Positions 35,205 through 43,882 of a stretch of 64,000 nucleotides of DNA are shown in pieces. The first letter of the stretch is position 1; each line of letters opens with the position of its first letter. This DNA is from CALHVX01 sp964640725 (GTDB taxonomy: Bacteria > Pseudomonadota > Gammaproteobacteria > Pseudomonadales > Azotimanducaceae). The notes below the pieces were generated by a model that saw only the letters and a list, made by a program, of their open reading frames with translations, ran no database searches and had not been told where the DNA came from. The position numbers and the translations under genes were made by a program. The stretch covers positions 21,012-85,011 of the forward strand of contig CAZXIJ010000018.1 in the NCBI GenBank assembly GCA_964640725.1, given 5' to 3'.

Positions 35205-36614
35205 TCAAACCAGGAGCCGGAACGGCGCTTCCAGCAGGGCTTTCACCGTGGCCAGGAACTGTGCCGCCGGGGCGCCGTCCAGGACCCGGTGATCCCAGGT
35301 GAGCGACAGGCGCATCACCTGCTGCCGCACGGGCCGGTCGCCGTCCCAGGTGACGTCGTCCCGGATTCGGTTGACGCCCAGAATGCCGGCCTGAGGACTG
35401 TTGATGATCGGTGTAAAGGCATCGACCCCGAACATGCCCAGGGCGGATACGGTAAAGGTGCCATGCTGCAGATCATCCAGGGCCAGGGTGTTGTCCCGGG
35501 CGGCCACTGCCAGGCGGGCACTTTCCTGGGCGATGTCCTTCAGGCTGCGCCCATCGGCCTGCTGCACGACCGGCACGATCAGGCCCTCGTCCAGGGCCAC
35601 GGCCATGCCGACATTGGCGTGGCCATGCAGCTCGATCTCGCGCTCGCCAAAGCTGGCGTTCATGAGCGGGTGTTCCAGCAGGGCTTTGGCGACCGCACGG
35701 ATCACCAGATCGTTGTAGCTGGGGCGAATGCCTTCGTCCTGCCATTCTTCGATCAGCTGCTTGCGCAGCTTGATGGCGTCGTCCATGACGACGTCCATGT
35801 CCATGGTGAGCTGCGCCATGGTCTGCAGGCTTTCATGCATGCGGGCAGCAATGGTTTTGCGCATGCCGCGAATCGGCACGGCGCTGCTGGGCCGGGTGCT
35901 GGCGACGGCCGGTGCGCCGCTGCGGAGCGTCTCGGCGGTCATCGGCGCGCCGGCGCGGGTGGCGGCCGCGGCCTCGACGTCTTCTTTGGTAATGCGGCCG
36001 CCGGGACCGGTGCCGTTGACCCGGCTTAGATCGATGCCGACTTCTCGGGCCAGCTTGCGGGCGATGGGCGAGGACGGGCGCTGCGCGCCGCCGGTCGCAG
36101 CCATGTCAGCCCCGCCGCTGTCGGCCGCGGCCTGCACATCGGCTTCGACGATACGCCCGCCCGGGCCGGAGCCCGCGAGGCTTTCGATGTCGACGCCCAG
36201 CTCGCCGGCCAGCCGCCGGGCCGCCGGGGATGACTTGATGCGGCCGTCGCCGGACCGGGCGGGCGCAGCGCGGTTGATGGCGACGACGTCGGCTTCCGCG
36301 GCCGGTTCGTCCGCCGGCGCACTTGCCGCGGCCGGCGGGCCGCCGTCAGCGCCTGGCAGGACGTCCGGAATCGCTTCGCCGGCGGCATAGATGTAGCCAA
36401 TGACATCGCCCGGTTCCTTGCTGATGCCCTCGCCAACAAGATGGCGCACGGTACCGCCAACGTCGGCATCGACGTCCAGGTTGACCTTCTCTGTTTCCAG
36501 CCGGTAGAGCAGTTCGCCGGCGGCGACGTCAGCGCCATCGGCGATACACCACTCTTCGACCACGCCTTCGGTCATGTTCATCCCGACTTTGATCAGGTAT
36601 ATCTCGGTAGGCAT
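35205..36614 (-). CDS. 2-oxoacid dehydrogenase E2 acyltransferase with two tandem subunit-binding domains
   Basis: This 469-residue E2 component has one lipoyl domain (Lys43 in ETEKVNLDV). Two peripheral subunit-binding domains follow back to back (about 125-162 and 179-216, each ending GPGGRI plus a short helix). The C-terminal acyltransferase domain has the active-site HRVLDG at 442-447. One subunit-binding domain is the norm, so the duplication is unusual. The gene lies 30 bases after the AcoX-like gene, in the E1 alpha, E1 beta, AcoX, E2 order of acetoin dehydrogenase (aco) clusters. No E3 gene is in the window, so a shared E3 is presumed. The acyl-CoA product would feed the thiolase/DUF35 pair; that link is inference. 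Confidence 0.9.
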   Translation of the reverse strand: MPTEIYLIKVGMNMTEGVVEEWCIADGADVAAGELLYRLETEKVNLDVDADVGGTVRHLVGEGISKEPGDVIGYIYAAGEAIPDVLPGADGGPPAAASAPADEPAAEADVVAINRAAPARSGDGRIKSSPAARRLAGELGVDIESLAGSGPGGRIVEADVQAAADSGGADMAATGGAQRPSSPIARKLAREVGIDLSRVNGTGPGGRITKEDVEAAAATRAGAPMTAETLRSGAPAVASTRPSSAVPIRGMRKTIAARMHESLQTMAQLTMDMDVVMDDAIKLRKQLIEEWQDEGIRPSYNDLVIRAVAKALLEHPLMNASFGEREIELHGHANVGMAVALDEGLIVPVVQQADGRSLKDIAQESARLAVAARDNTLALDDLQHGTFTVSALGMFGVDAFTPIINSPQAGILGVNRIRDDVTWDGDRPVRQQVMRLSLTWDHRVLDGAPAAQFLATVKALLEAPFRLLV

Positions 36615-36644
36615 CGTGTGTTCTCTACGTTCTGGCCATGAATG

Positions 36645-37634
36645 CTAGCGGCGAAAAGTGCCCTTTTCTGCGGCGAGCCTTAGGGTTTTCGTGACGTCGA
36701 CGACCCGGGGGCCGTTGCGCAGCACGGTCAGGCGCGCACGCTGGCCCTTGCCGAGTACGCGCTCGCGCTCGCCGTCGAACGCCAGCACGCCGGGGCCTTC
36801 CCAGGTGATCGTTTTTTCCAAAGCCTGCTTGCGGGTCTTTTCGACCCGCAGGGACTGGTACAGGCCGGGCGCGATCGGCGCCCGGAGCACGCGGGTATCC
36901 GCCTTCGGATCCGGGTTGAGCGTCACGCGCAGGGCGTAGTCGTCGGCATCGCTGACCGGTTTCAGCAGGCCGCCAATGCAGGTCATGCCGACCGCGGCGG
37001 GGTCCGCGCGGGTGAGCAGGATCTCGCGAATCGCACCGCCGTCCAGCAGCGCTCGGGCGCCCACAAACTGCTCCCGGGAGAGCACGGCGTCGATCAGGGC
37101 CAGGTCGTCGCGCTCGTCTTCGATCTCGACGTGGATCGCCTTGCAGGTTCTGGCGACGGACGCCGTGCGGACTGCGCCGCAGCTCAGCAGCCCCGCGGCT
37201 GCGCCGGCGATGGTGGCTTCGCCCAGGTTTGGAAACACGTTGTTGGTGCCGGTTGATACGGGAATCAGCGTGGCCTGCTGCCAGCCCAGGCAGAAGGCCC
37301 GGTTGGTGCCGTCGCCCCCCAGGGTCATGACGACTGAGCAGCCTGCGTCCTGCATCGCGCGGGCGGCGCTGATGGTATCGAGGGCGCTGCTCATGGCGGT
37401 GGAATCGACAGGGCTCGCTTTGATCTTGAGCTTCAGCTCCGCCAGTGCCTGTTCAACGATGCCATGCCGATCGGCCAGGTAGCGCAGCTCGGTGCCGCCG
37501 GCTTCGGCAGCGCCGGTCAGCGCGCGGCGCACGATGGCCTGCTTTTCCTGGTTGTCGAAGACCGACGCGCGGGCAACAAGGCGTCGCACGTCCTTGCCCG
37601 ACGCCGGGTTGGCGACGAGTCCGATCGGTCCCAT
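36645..37634 (-). CDS. AcoX-like ATP-NAD kinase-family protein
   Basis: This 329-residue protein belongs to the NAD-kinase/AcoX family. It opens with GPIGLVANPASGKDVRRL, which resembles the diacylglycerol/NAD kinase glycine loop, and contains GGDGTNR (about residue 107) and a TGTNNVFP segment. AcoX proteins accompany acetoin dehydrogenase genes, but their activity has not been settled to my knowledge. It sits between the E1 beta gene (17 bases) and the E2 gene (30 bases), all on the minus strand. I cannot tell which substrate is phosphorylated, if any. Confidence 0.85.
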   Translation of the reverse strand: MGPIGLVANPASGKDVRRLVARASVFDNQEKQAIVRRALTGAAEAGGTELRYLADRHGIVEQALAELKLKIKASPVDSTAMSSALDTISAARAMQDAGCSVVMTLGGDGTNRAFCLGWQQATLIPVSTGTNNVFPNLGEATIAGAAAGLLSCGAVRTASVARTCKAIHVEIEDERDDLALIDAVLSREQFVGARALLDGGAIREILLTRADPAAVGMTCIGGLLKPVSDADDYALRVTLNPDPKADTRVLRAPIAPGLYQSLRVEKTRKQALEKTITWEGPGVLAFDGERERVLGKGQRARLTVLRNGPRVVDVTKTLRLAAEKGTFRR

Positions 37635-37651
37635 CCCCCCGGGCGCCCGCG

Positions 37652-38653
37652 TCAGGCGATGCCGAGCTGACGCTTGGCTTCGGCGACGATGCGATCGGCG
37701 TTGGGGACGTACTGCTGCTCCAGCACCGGGCTGTAGGGCACCGGCGAGAACGGCGCACCGACGCGCGCGACGGGCGCGTCCAGGTAGTCGAAGGCCTCTT
37801 CCTGAATCTGCGCGGCGATCTCGCCGCCGAAGCCGCCAAAGCGCACGGCTTCGTGCACGATCATGGCCCGGTGCGTTTTCTTGACCGACGCAACGACCGT
37901 GTCTGTATCGAACGGCTGCAGCGAGCGGGGGTCGATGACTTCAGCATCGATGCCCAGGTCCTTGAGCTGGTCTGCGGCTTTCAGAGCCTCGTGCAGCATG
38001 CGGCCGAGGGCGATGATGGTGTAGTCGGTGCCCGGGCGAACGATGTTTGCCTCGCCAATCGGGATCTCGTAGGCGCCTTCGGGCACCTCGCCCTGCAGGG
38101 CCAGGGACATCTTGTTCAGGACGACGATGACCGGGTTGTCGTCCCGGGCCGCAGCGATGATCAGGCCTTTGGCATCGTAGGGAGTGGTCGGCATGACGAC
38201 CTTGAGCCCCGGCAGGTGGCAGATCCAGGCTTCCAGGCTCTGCGAGTGCTGGGCCGCGAGGCTGGCGCCGGCACCCGCCATGGTCAGCATGGTCACCGGC
38301 AACGCGGTGCGGCCGCCGAACATGTAGCGCATCTTGGCGAGCTGGTTCGCCACCTCGTCCATGCACTCCCCCAGGAAGTCCATGAACATCAGGTCGATAA
38401 TGGGGCGGCAACCCGTGGCGGCCGCGCCGACGCCGAGGCCAACGATGCCTTCTTCGGAGATGGGCGTATCGAACAGCCGGTCCGGCCCGAACTCTGCGAG
38501 CAGGCCGTTGTAGTAGCCGTAAACGCTGCCAGCACCGGCGACGTCTTCACCGGCGACAAAGGCGTTGTCCTGTTCCAGCAGTACCTGGCGAACACCGTCA
38601 GTGATGGCCGATACGTAGGGCAGGGTGCGTGGTTTTTCCTGGGCTTCCGCCAT
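37652..38653 (-). CDS. acoB: 2-oxoacid / acetoin dehydrogenase E1 beta subunit
   Basis: This 333-residue transketolase-type subunit works with E1 alpha to bind thiamine diphosphate and decarboxylate the substrate. Family segments are clear: the thiamine-activating Glu in VAGEDVAGAG, then ISEEGIVGLGVGAA. SQSLEAWICHLPGLKVVMP and the C-terminal EQQYVPNADRI follow. The stop at 37652 lies 17 bases before the AcoX-like start and it begins 19 bases after the E1 alpha stop. The acoB label rests on the AcoX neighbour and the gene order; acetoin, branched-chain or another 2-oxoacid all remain possible. Confidence 0.88.
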   Translation of the reverse strand: MAEAQEKPRTLPYVSAITDGVRQVLLEQDNAFVAGEDVAGAGSVYGYYNGLLAEFGPDRLFDTPISEEGIVGLGVGAAATGCRPIIDLMFMDFLGECMDEVANQLAKMRYMFGGRTALPVTMLTMAGAGASLAAQHSQSLEAWICHLPGLKVVMPTTPYDAKGLIIAAARDDNPVIVVLNKMSLALQGEVPEGAYEIPIGEANIVRPGTDYTIIALGRMLHEALKAADQLKDLGIDAEVIDPRSLQPFDTDTVVASVKKTHRAMIVHEAVRFGGFGGEIAAQIQEEAFDYLDAPVARVGAPFSPVPYSPVLEQQYVPNADRIVAEAKRQLGIA

Positions 38654-38672
38654 GGTGATTCTCCGTTGCGTC

Positions 38673-39644
38673 TCAGGCGTAGACGTCGTCTGTCAGGGTG
38701 GCGATATCCGGGTAGGGGCTGTCTTCGGCAAAGCGCACAGCAGCCTCAACCTCGGCCAGGGTTTCTGCGTGAACGGCATCGATCTTCGCCTGGGTCATGA
38801 CCTTCTGCTTGAGCAGGTGGGCCTCGAAGCGGTCAATGGGGTCCTGCTGCTTCCACTGCTCGACTTCTTCGTCGGTGCGGTACTTCAGGCCCATACCGCG
38901 CACGCCCACATGGTCGTAGTAGCGGTAGGTTTTGCATTCCAGCAGCGTCGGGCCTTCGCCCTTGCGGGCGCGCTTGACGGCTTCTTCTGCCGCTTCGTAG
39001 ACCGCGAGCACGTCCATGCCGTCAACGACCACGCCCGGCATGCCGTAGCCGGCGGCGCGATCCGCCACATCGACGATGGCCTGGTGCTGATCCTGCGGCG
39101 TGTACTCGCCGTAGCCGTTGTTCTCGCAAACGAAAATGCAGGGCAGCTTATACAGCCCGGCCATGTTGGCAGCCTCGTGAAAAGCGCCTTCGTTGGATGC
39201 GCCGTCACCGAAGAACGTGGCTGATACGTCTTTGGTTTTGCGGAACTTGTTCGAGAACGCGGCGCCCATGGCGATCGGCGCGCCGCCGCCGACGATGCCG
39301 TTGGCCCCGAGCATGCCCAGCTCCATGTTGGAGATATGCATGCTGCCGCCTTTGCCCTTGCAGTAGCCTGTGGCCTTGCCGTACAGCTCGGCGAACATGC
39401 GGTCGAAGGCGCCGCCTTTGGCGATCAGGTGGCCGTGACCCCGGTGGGTGCTGGTGATCTGGTCTTGATTGGTGAGGTGGACCATGACCCCGGTCGCGAC
39501 GGCTTCCTGGCCGACGTACAGGTGCAGGGCCCCGGGGACCTTGCCGTCTTCCATGAGTTTGCCTGCTGACTCTTCGAAGATGCGGATCCGCACCATGCGC
39601 TCGTGCATGTCGATGAGTTTGGCTTTGGTGATGCGCGCTGCCAT
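38673..39644 (-). CDS. acoA: 2-oxoacid / acetoin dehydrogenase E1 alpha subunit
   Basis: This 323-residue subunit carries the thiamine diphosphate motif GDGASNEGAFHEAANMAGLYK... followed by the Asn pair in CENNGYGEYT (about residues 165-200). It also has the usual STHRGHGHLIAKG and YGKATGYCKGKGGSMH segments. The ATG at 39644 is supported by GGAGG six to ten bases upstream and by the natural N-terminus. Longer in-frame starts are unlikely. It is the first gene of the minus-strand cluster and is divergent from the CoA ligase across a 175-base control region. As with E1 beta, acetoin is only the likeliest substrate. Confidence 0.88.
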   Translation of the reverse strand: MAARITKAKLIDMHERMVRIRIFEESAGKLMEDGKVPGALHLYVGQEAVATGVMVHLTNQDQITSTHRGHGHLIAKGGAFDRMFAELYGKATGYCKGKGGSMHISNMELGMLGANGIVGGGAPIAMGAAFSNKFRKTKDVSATFFGDGASNEGAFHEAANMAGLYKLPCIFVCENNGYGEYTPQDQHQAIVDVADRAAGYGMPGVVVDGMDVLAVYEAAEEAVKRARKGEGPTLLECKTYRYYDHVGVRGMGLKYRTDEEVEQWKQQDPIDRFEAHLLKQKVMTQAKIDAVHAETLAEVEAAVRFAEDSPYPDIATLTDDVYA

Positions 39645-39795
39645 CGGACGCCTCCTCCCTTGTTGACCCGCTCTTGCCTGCCGCGTTAGCGCCTGCACGT
39701 GCCCGGGCAGGCACCGTAGCGCGAACGCCGAAAACCGCTGCCGATGCTCGTTAGAAGCCCGGAAGCGCGGCGGGTTTTGTTAGTATTGAACGCGT

Positions 39796-39801
39796 TACAA
39801 T
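39796..39801 (+). promoter_or_regulatory. candidate -10 box for the CoA ligase
   Basis: TACAAT lies 19 bases before the ATG at 39820 in the divergent interval. The adjacent CCGGAG at 39808-39813 acts as a ribosome-binding site. A -35 element was not convincing. Confidence 0.35.
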
Positions 39802-39819
39802 ATCACTCCGGAGCCGACC

Positions 39820-41367
39820 ATGCCCACCTTTGCGCGCCAGCTGGCAGCGGATCGTCCCACCGAGATTGCGCTGCGGGATCCGGCCCAGGCGCTCACCTGG
39901 GCGGAGGTCGATGACGTTCTGAATCGGGCCGCGAACGCCGTTGCCGGCGCCGAGCTGGGCGCCGACCGACGCATGGCCGTGTTCGCCGAAAACGCCGTGG
40001 AAACGGGCCTTGCCAACATCGGCGGCCTGCTTGGCAGCGCCTCGGTCGTGCCGGTCAACTTCCATCTGACCGCCGAAGAGGTCGCCTATATTCTGGAGGA
40101 CTCCGGCACGCAGCTGCTGTTCTGCGGGCCCGAAACCTTTGACCGGGCAATCGCCGCGGCGGCGGCGGCCCGGGTGCCGGTCGTGGTGGCCTGGGGCGTC
40201 GATCCCGAAGCCGTTGCCGCAGCGTCCCAAAGGGGTGCGGCAGTGCACGGCTGGGGGGACTGGCTGGCCGCCAGCAGCGCGGCGCCGGCAGACGAACAGC
40301 TCCCGCCGCGCCCCAACCTGCTCTACACCTCCGGCACTACAGGGCGGCCCAAGGGCACGGCGCTGCCGCCGACCATGTTTGCCGGCGGCGAGACCATCGC
40401 CGAGCATCTGGCGAACCTGGCCCTGTCGCCCCTGGCAGAGCTCGGCAATCACCTGATCATTGGGCCCATGTACCACACGGGCCCGCTGTCGGGCGCACGG
40501 CTGCTCGCGGCCGGGGTCTGCTCGACGATCCTGACCCGCTTTGATGCCGAAAACACGCTCCGCGCCATCCAGGACTATCAGATCGGCACCTCGGTCATGG
40601 TGCCCACCCATTTTGTGCGGCTGCTGGCCTTGCCGGAGGAAACCCGGTCCCGGTACGACCTGAGCAGTTTGCAGCGCATCAGCCATACGGGCGCCAAGTG
40701 TCCGGTCGACGTCAAGCGGGCCATGATCGAGTGGTGGGGGCCGGTGTTCACAGACGCTTACGGCGCGAGCGAGGTCGGCACCACCTGCGCCATTACCTCG
40801 GAAGAGTGGCTGGAGCATCCCGGGTCCGTGGGCCGGGCGATGGAACCCTTTGAGGCGCTCATTCTGGACGATGACGACCAGCCGCTGCCGCCCAATCAGG
40901 AGGGCCGTCTGTTCTTCAAGGACGCGACCGGCCGCGGGGTGGTGTACCACAACGACCCGGAAAAATCGGCGGCCGCCCATATCGCGCCGGGGGTCTTCAC
41001 GCTCGGCGAGATTGCCTACATGGACGACGACGGCTTCGTGTACATCACCGATCGCTTCAGCGACATGGTCGTCTCCGGCGGGGTCAATCTGTACCCGGCG
41101 GAGGCTGAGCAGGTCATGATCGATCATCCGGCGGTGGCCGATATTGCCTGCATCGGGGTGCCCCATGCGGAGATGGGCGAGGAGCTGAAGGCCCTGGCCA
41201 TCCTGAAGCCAGGCGCCGAGGTGTCACCGGCGGCGCTGATCGCCTGGACCCGGGAACGCCTGTCCCACTACAAGTGCCCGCGCAGCGTCGATTTTGTTGA
41301 CGATCTGGGCCGGAACACCATGGGCAAGATCAACAAGCGGAAGCTGCGCGCGCCGTACTGGGCCTGA
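39820..41367 (+). CDS. AMP-forming acyl-CoA synthetase (ANL superfamily)
   Basis: This 515-residue enzyme activates a carboxylic acid through an acyl-adenylate to the CoA thioester. It has the P-loop YTSGTTGRPKG (about residue 169), then YGASEVGTT. GRAMEPFEALILDDDD and the hinge DRFSDMVVSGGVNLYPAE follow. The C-terminal catalytic Lys lies in MGKINKRKLR. The protein is complete and of normal length. It is divergent from the 2-oxoacid dehydrogenase cluster, which suggests coordinated use of a common substrate pool. Substrate class cannot be set from sequence alone. Confidence 0.9.
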   Translation: MPTFARQLAADRPTEIALRDPAQALTWAEVDDVLNRAANAVAGAELGADRRMAVFAENAVETGLANIGGLLGSASVVPVNFHLTAEEVAYILEDSGTQLLFCGPETFDRAIAAAAAARVPVVVAWGVDPEAVAAASQRGAAVHGWGDWLAASSAAPADEQLPPRPNLLYTSGTTGRPKGTALPPTMFAGGETIAEHLANLALSPLAELGNHLIIGPMYHTGPLSGARLLAAGVCSTILTRFDAENTLRAIQDYQIGTSVMVPTHFVRLLALPEETRSRYDLSSLQRISHTGAKCPVDVKRAMIEWWGPVFTDAYGASEVGTTCAITSEEWLEHPGSVGRAMEPFEALILDDDDQPLPPNQEGRLFFKDATGRGVVYHNDPEKSAAAHIAPGVFTLGEIAYMDDDGFVYITDRFSDMVVSGGVNLYPAEAEQVMIDHPAVADIACIGVPHAEMGEELKALAILKPGAEVSPAALIAWTRERLSHYKCPRSVDFVDDLGRNTMGKINKRKLRAPYWA

Positions 41368-41380
41368 GCGCTAAAAAAAT

Positions 41381-41408
41381 GAACCGTTGCGGCGGTGTCG
41401 TACTCTCA
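41381..41408 (+). promoter_or_regulatory. candidate ECF-type promoter before the sigma factor gene
   Basis: GAACCG at 41381-41386 and TCTCA at 41404-41408 are separated by 17 bases. They resemble the RpoE-type consensus GAACTT...TCTGA and are preceded by a run of seven A. If used, transcription starts near 41415. This would exclude a TTG start at 41387 and imply autoregulation by the sigma factor. Confidence 0.4.
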
Positions 41409-41440
41409 GGGGGGAGAGCAGCAAAACGGCCAGCGCGAGC

Positions 41441-42067
41441 GTGCTGACGGATCCCCCATTACAGGCCGCGGCGGCCCCCGCCACGGCGCCCGGTGCCGAT
41501 GAGGAAGATCGCCGCGATCGTCAGCTGTTGCAGCGTATTGCCGTCGAGCGGGACGCTGGTGCGCTGGAGGTGCTGTACGGCCGCTACCGCGAGCGCTTGC
41601 CCGCCTTTTTGCGTCGTCTGTCCCGGGATTCGGCCTTGATTGAGGAGGTCTACAACGATGTCATGGTCAAGGTCTGGGACAAGGCGCACCAGTTTCAGGG
41701 GCAGTCGCGAGTATCGAGCTGGATCTACTCGATCGCTTACCGGGACTGTTTGCGTATGGTAAAGAAACAGCAGCGCCGGGATCTGCTGGTCCAGCTCGTC
41801 GGCCAGGAAGTCCCGGATACCGATCTGGCCTGCGAGCCCGAAAGCGTCGACTTGCCCGTGGATCGAGCCTTGCTGCAGCAGGCCATGCACAAGCTGCCGC
41901 CCAAGCAGCGGCTCGTGCTGGAGCTGTGCTACTTCGAGGGCCACGCGATCGAAGACATTGCGCGCATTGTCAGCGCGCCCGCCAATACTGTGAAAACGCG
42001 CCTGCACCATGCCCGCAACAAGGTGCGGGCTTACCTGGTCCGCCACGGCGCGGCGCTGGATGCCTGA
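41441..42067 (+). CDS. ECF-family RNA polymerase sigma factor
   Basis: This protein of about 208 residues has sigma region 2 (ALEVLYGRYRERLPAFLRRL, EEVYNDVMVKVWDKAH, SRVSSWIYSIAYRDCLRMVK) and region 4 with a helix-turn-helix (LPPKQRLVLELCYFEGHAIEDIARI, ANTVKTRLHHARNKVRAYL). It lacks regions 1 and 3, so it is extracytoplasmic-function type. The start is uncertain. GTG at 41441 is preferred because an ECF-like promoter lies just upstream, but TTG at 41387 is possible. The anti-sigma gene follows eight bases after the stop, a standard pairing. It would direct polymerase to its own operon and perhaps to the barrel gene. Confidence 0.88.
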   Translation: MLTDPPLQAAAAPATAPGADEEDRRDRQLLQRIAVERDAGALEVLYGRYRERLPAFLRRLSRDSALIEEVYNDVMVKVWDKAHQFQGQSRVSSWIYSIAYRDCLRMVKKQQRRDLLVQLVGQEVPDTDLACEPESVDLPVDRALLQQAMHKLPPKQRLVLELCYFEGHAIEDIARIVSAPANTVKTRLHHARNKVRAYLVRHGAALDA

Positions 42068-42075
42068 GGAACCCC

Positions 42076-42687
42076 ATGCAACGTAGTATCCCCCACCCCC
42101 TGGAAGGCCAGATCAGCGATTACCTGAACGGGCACCTGGACCCGACCGCGCATCGGGCGTTCGAGGCCGCGATGGACGCGGACCCGAAGCTGGCAGCGCT
42201 GGTGCGCTTTGACCGGACGCTGCGTAACGAGCTGCGCGACACGCGGACCGTTGCGATCGCGGGCGCCGGCCCGTCGCTGTCCTTTGCCGCCGTGCGCGAG
42301 CGCATCGAGCCGCGCCGGGCGCCGATCGAGCGGCCCCGGTCCCGGGGCTGGCTGCAGTGGGGCCTGCCCCTGGGCGCTGCCGCGATGCTGGCGCTGCTGA
42401 TTGCGCTGCCGGCAACGCAGCGCAGCGGGATCAGTGTTGCGCCCTACGAGACATTGACGGACCCGGCGGCCAGCACTGCCGGTTCGCTCACGCTGATTGC
42501 CAGCGCCGGCGTTTCTGTGGCGGCGCTGGAGGCGGTCGCCGCTGACGCCGGGCTGGTGATCGAAGCCCGGCTGCCTGCCGTGCCGGCGATTCGCGTCACG
42601 CGCCCGGCGCGCGGCGATATCGACGCGCTGCTGGTGCAGCTGCGCGCAGACCAGCGGGTCAGGCTGGTGCAGGCATCGGCGCCGTGA
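42076..42687 (+). CDS. membrane anti-sigma factor with a protease-prodomain-like C-terminal domain
   Basis: This 203-residue protein has an N-terminal cytosolic part (about 1-90) with helical segments ISDYLNGHLDPTAHRAFEA and ALVRFDRTLRNEL, similar to anti-sigma domains that hold ECF factors. A membrane helix at about 93-112 and a periplasmic C-terminal domain follow. Residues 149-199 (ALEAVAADAGL ... QLRADQRVRLVQ) can be laid against residues 77-125 of the next protein (ARIARQYDLSL ... LQADKRVRWIQ), the I9-like prodomain region of the protease. No zinc-binding HxxxCxxC motif is present. GAGGA precedes the ATG at 42076. The last bases overlap the protease start (GTGA), so the two are coupled. 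Confidence 0.7.
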   Translation: MQRSIPHPLEGQISDYLNGHLDPTAHRAFEAAMDADPKLAALVRFDRTLRNELRDTRTVAIAGAGPSLSFAAVRERIEPRRAPIERPRSRGWLQWGLPLGAAAMLALLIALPATQRSGISVAPYETLTDPAASTAGSLTLIASAGVSVAALEAVAADAGLVIEARLPAVPAIRVTRPARGDIDALLVQLRADQRVRLVQASAP

Positions 42688-43871
42688 CGGGATGGCGGCC
42701 AGCGATCCCCATCTTGTGGCTGGGCCTTGTGCTGCTGGCCGGCGGCTGTAGCGCGGCCGCGCCGGTGCCAGCGACTGTACTGGAAGGCGGTACAGGCCTC
42801 CTGATGGTCGTGATCGATGACCCCCGGAGCGAGGGGCAGCGGCTCGGTCTGAACGGTCCAGGCTATGCCGCGCGGCTGGCTTACCGGGACGAACCGGTGC
42901 TGCGCCGGCGCGCCGCCCGCATTGCCCGGCAATACGATCTGTCCCTGATCGAGCAGTGGCCGCTGCGCAACCTCGCGGTGCACTGCTTTGTGATCGCGCC
43001 GCCGGACGCGAACACGCTGGCCCGGCTGCAGGCCGACAAGCGGGTCCGGTGGATCCAGCCCTTCAACGAGTTCGAAACGATGACCGAACCCGCTGCGCCG
43101 CGAGCGCTCCCGGGCGATGCCCAGAACGCGCTCGCGCGGTTTCTGGCCGCTGTGCCCGAGCGCGGCGCCGGGGTGCGCATTGCGGTGGTCGACACCGACA
43201 TCGATCGCACCCACCCGGATCTGCGCGACGCCATGCTGCACCGGGCGAACTTTGCCGGCCGTCGCGGCATGCCCGAAAAAGAGGCGCACGGCACGGCAGT
43301 GGTCGGGCTGATCGCGGCCTCGCCGGCAACCCGGGAAGGCCTGCAGGGCCTCGCCCACGAGGCCGACGTGCACCTGCTGCGGGGCTGCTGGCAGCAGGAC
43401 GGCCGCGGGCGCTGCAACACGCTGACCCTGGCGCTGGCCCTCGACGCAGCGATCGATCTGCAGCCGCAGGTTCTGAATCTGAGCCTGAGTGGCCGGGCGG
43501 ACCCGGTGCTGCAGGCGCTGGTGGAGCGGCTGGTTGCCGACGGCACCCTGGTGGTTGCCGCGTACGATGAGCGGCGCGCGCCGGCGGAGCGGTTTCCCGC
43601 CCCCCGGGACGGGGTGCTGTACGCCTACGGCGCGTCCGCCTCGGCGCCCCGGTCGCCGCGGGCCATGACCGTGGCGCATGCCGAGTCGCCGGTGCTTCGA
43701 GCGCCGCGGGATGCCCTGTCGCTCGCGCCCATGGCGGGTTACGAACTCGTCTCCGGACACTCGATTGCCGCGCCGCAGGTGTCGGCGCTGGCCGCGTGCC
43801 TGATGGCCCGGGATCTGGGGGCCGACCGCATGACCATTGCCGCGCGGCTGCAGCGCTGGCTCTCTCGCTGA
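42684..43871 (+). CDS. subtilisin-family (S8) serine protease, probable lipoprotein
   Basis: This 395-residue exported protein begins with a hydrophobic signal ending LLAGGC (Cys22), a lipobox-like site. An I9-like prodomain region follows (about 38-130). The S8 catalytic domain has Asp170 in VVDTDIDRTHPD, His202 in EAHGTAVVGLIAA and Ser360 in SGHSIAAPQVSALAA. Where subtilisins have the oxyanion-hole Asn after the core strand, this protein reads VVAAYDE at about 290-296, so that Asn is not apparent. The Ser motif is GHS rather than GTS. It could be active, weak, or a signalling pseudo-protease. It starts at a GTG overlapping the anti-sigma stop. Confidence 0.8.
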   Translation: MTGWRPAIPILWLGLVLLAGGCSAAAPVPATVLEGGTGLLMVVIDDPRSEGQRLGLNGPGYAARLAYRDEPVLRRRAARIARQYDLSLIEQWPLRNLAVHCFVIAPPDANTLARLQADKRVRWIQPFNEFETMTEPAAPRALPGDAQNALARFLAAVPERGAGVRIAVVDTDIDRTHPDLRDAMLHRANFAGRRGMPEKEAHGTAVVGLIAASPATREGLQGLAHEADVHLLRGCWQQDGRGRCNTLTLALALDAAIDLQPQVLNLSLSGRADPVLQALVERLVADGTLVVAAYDERRAPAERFPAPRDGVLYAYGASASAPRSPRAMTVAHAESPVLRAPRDALSLAPMAGYELVSGHSIAAPQVSALAACLMARDLGADRMTIAARLQRWLSR

Positions 43872-43882
43872 TCGTCCCTGCC

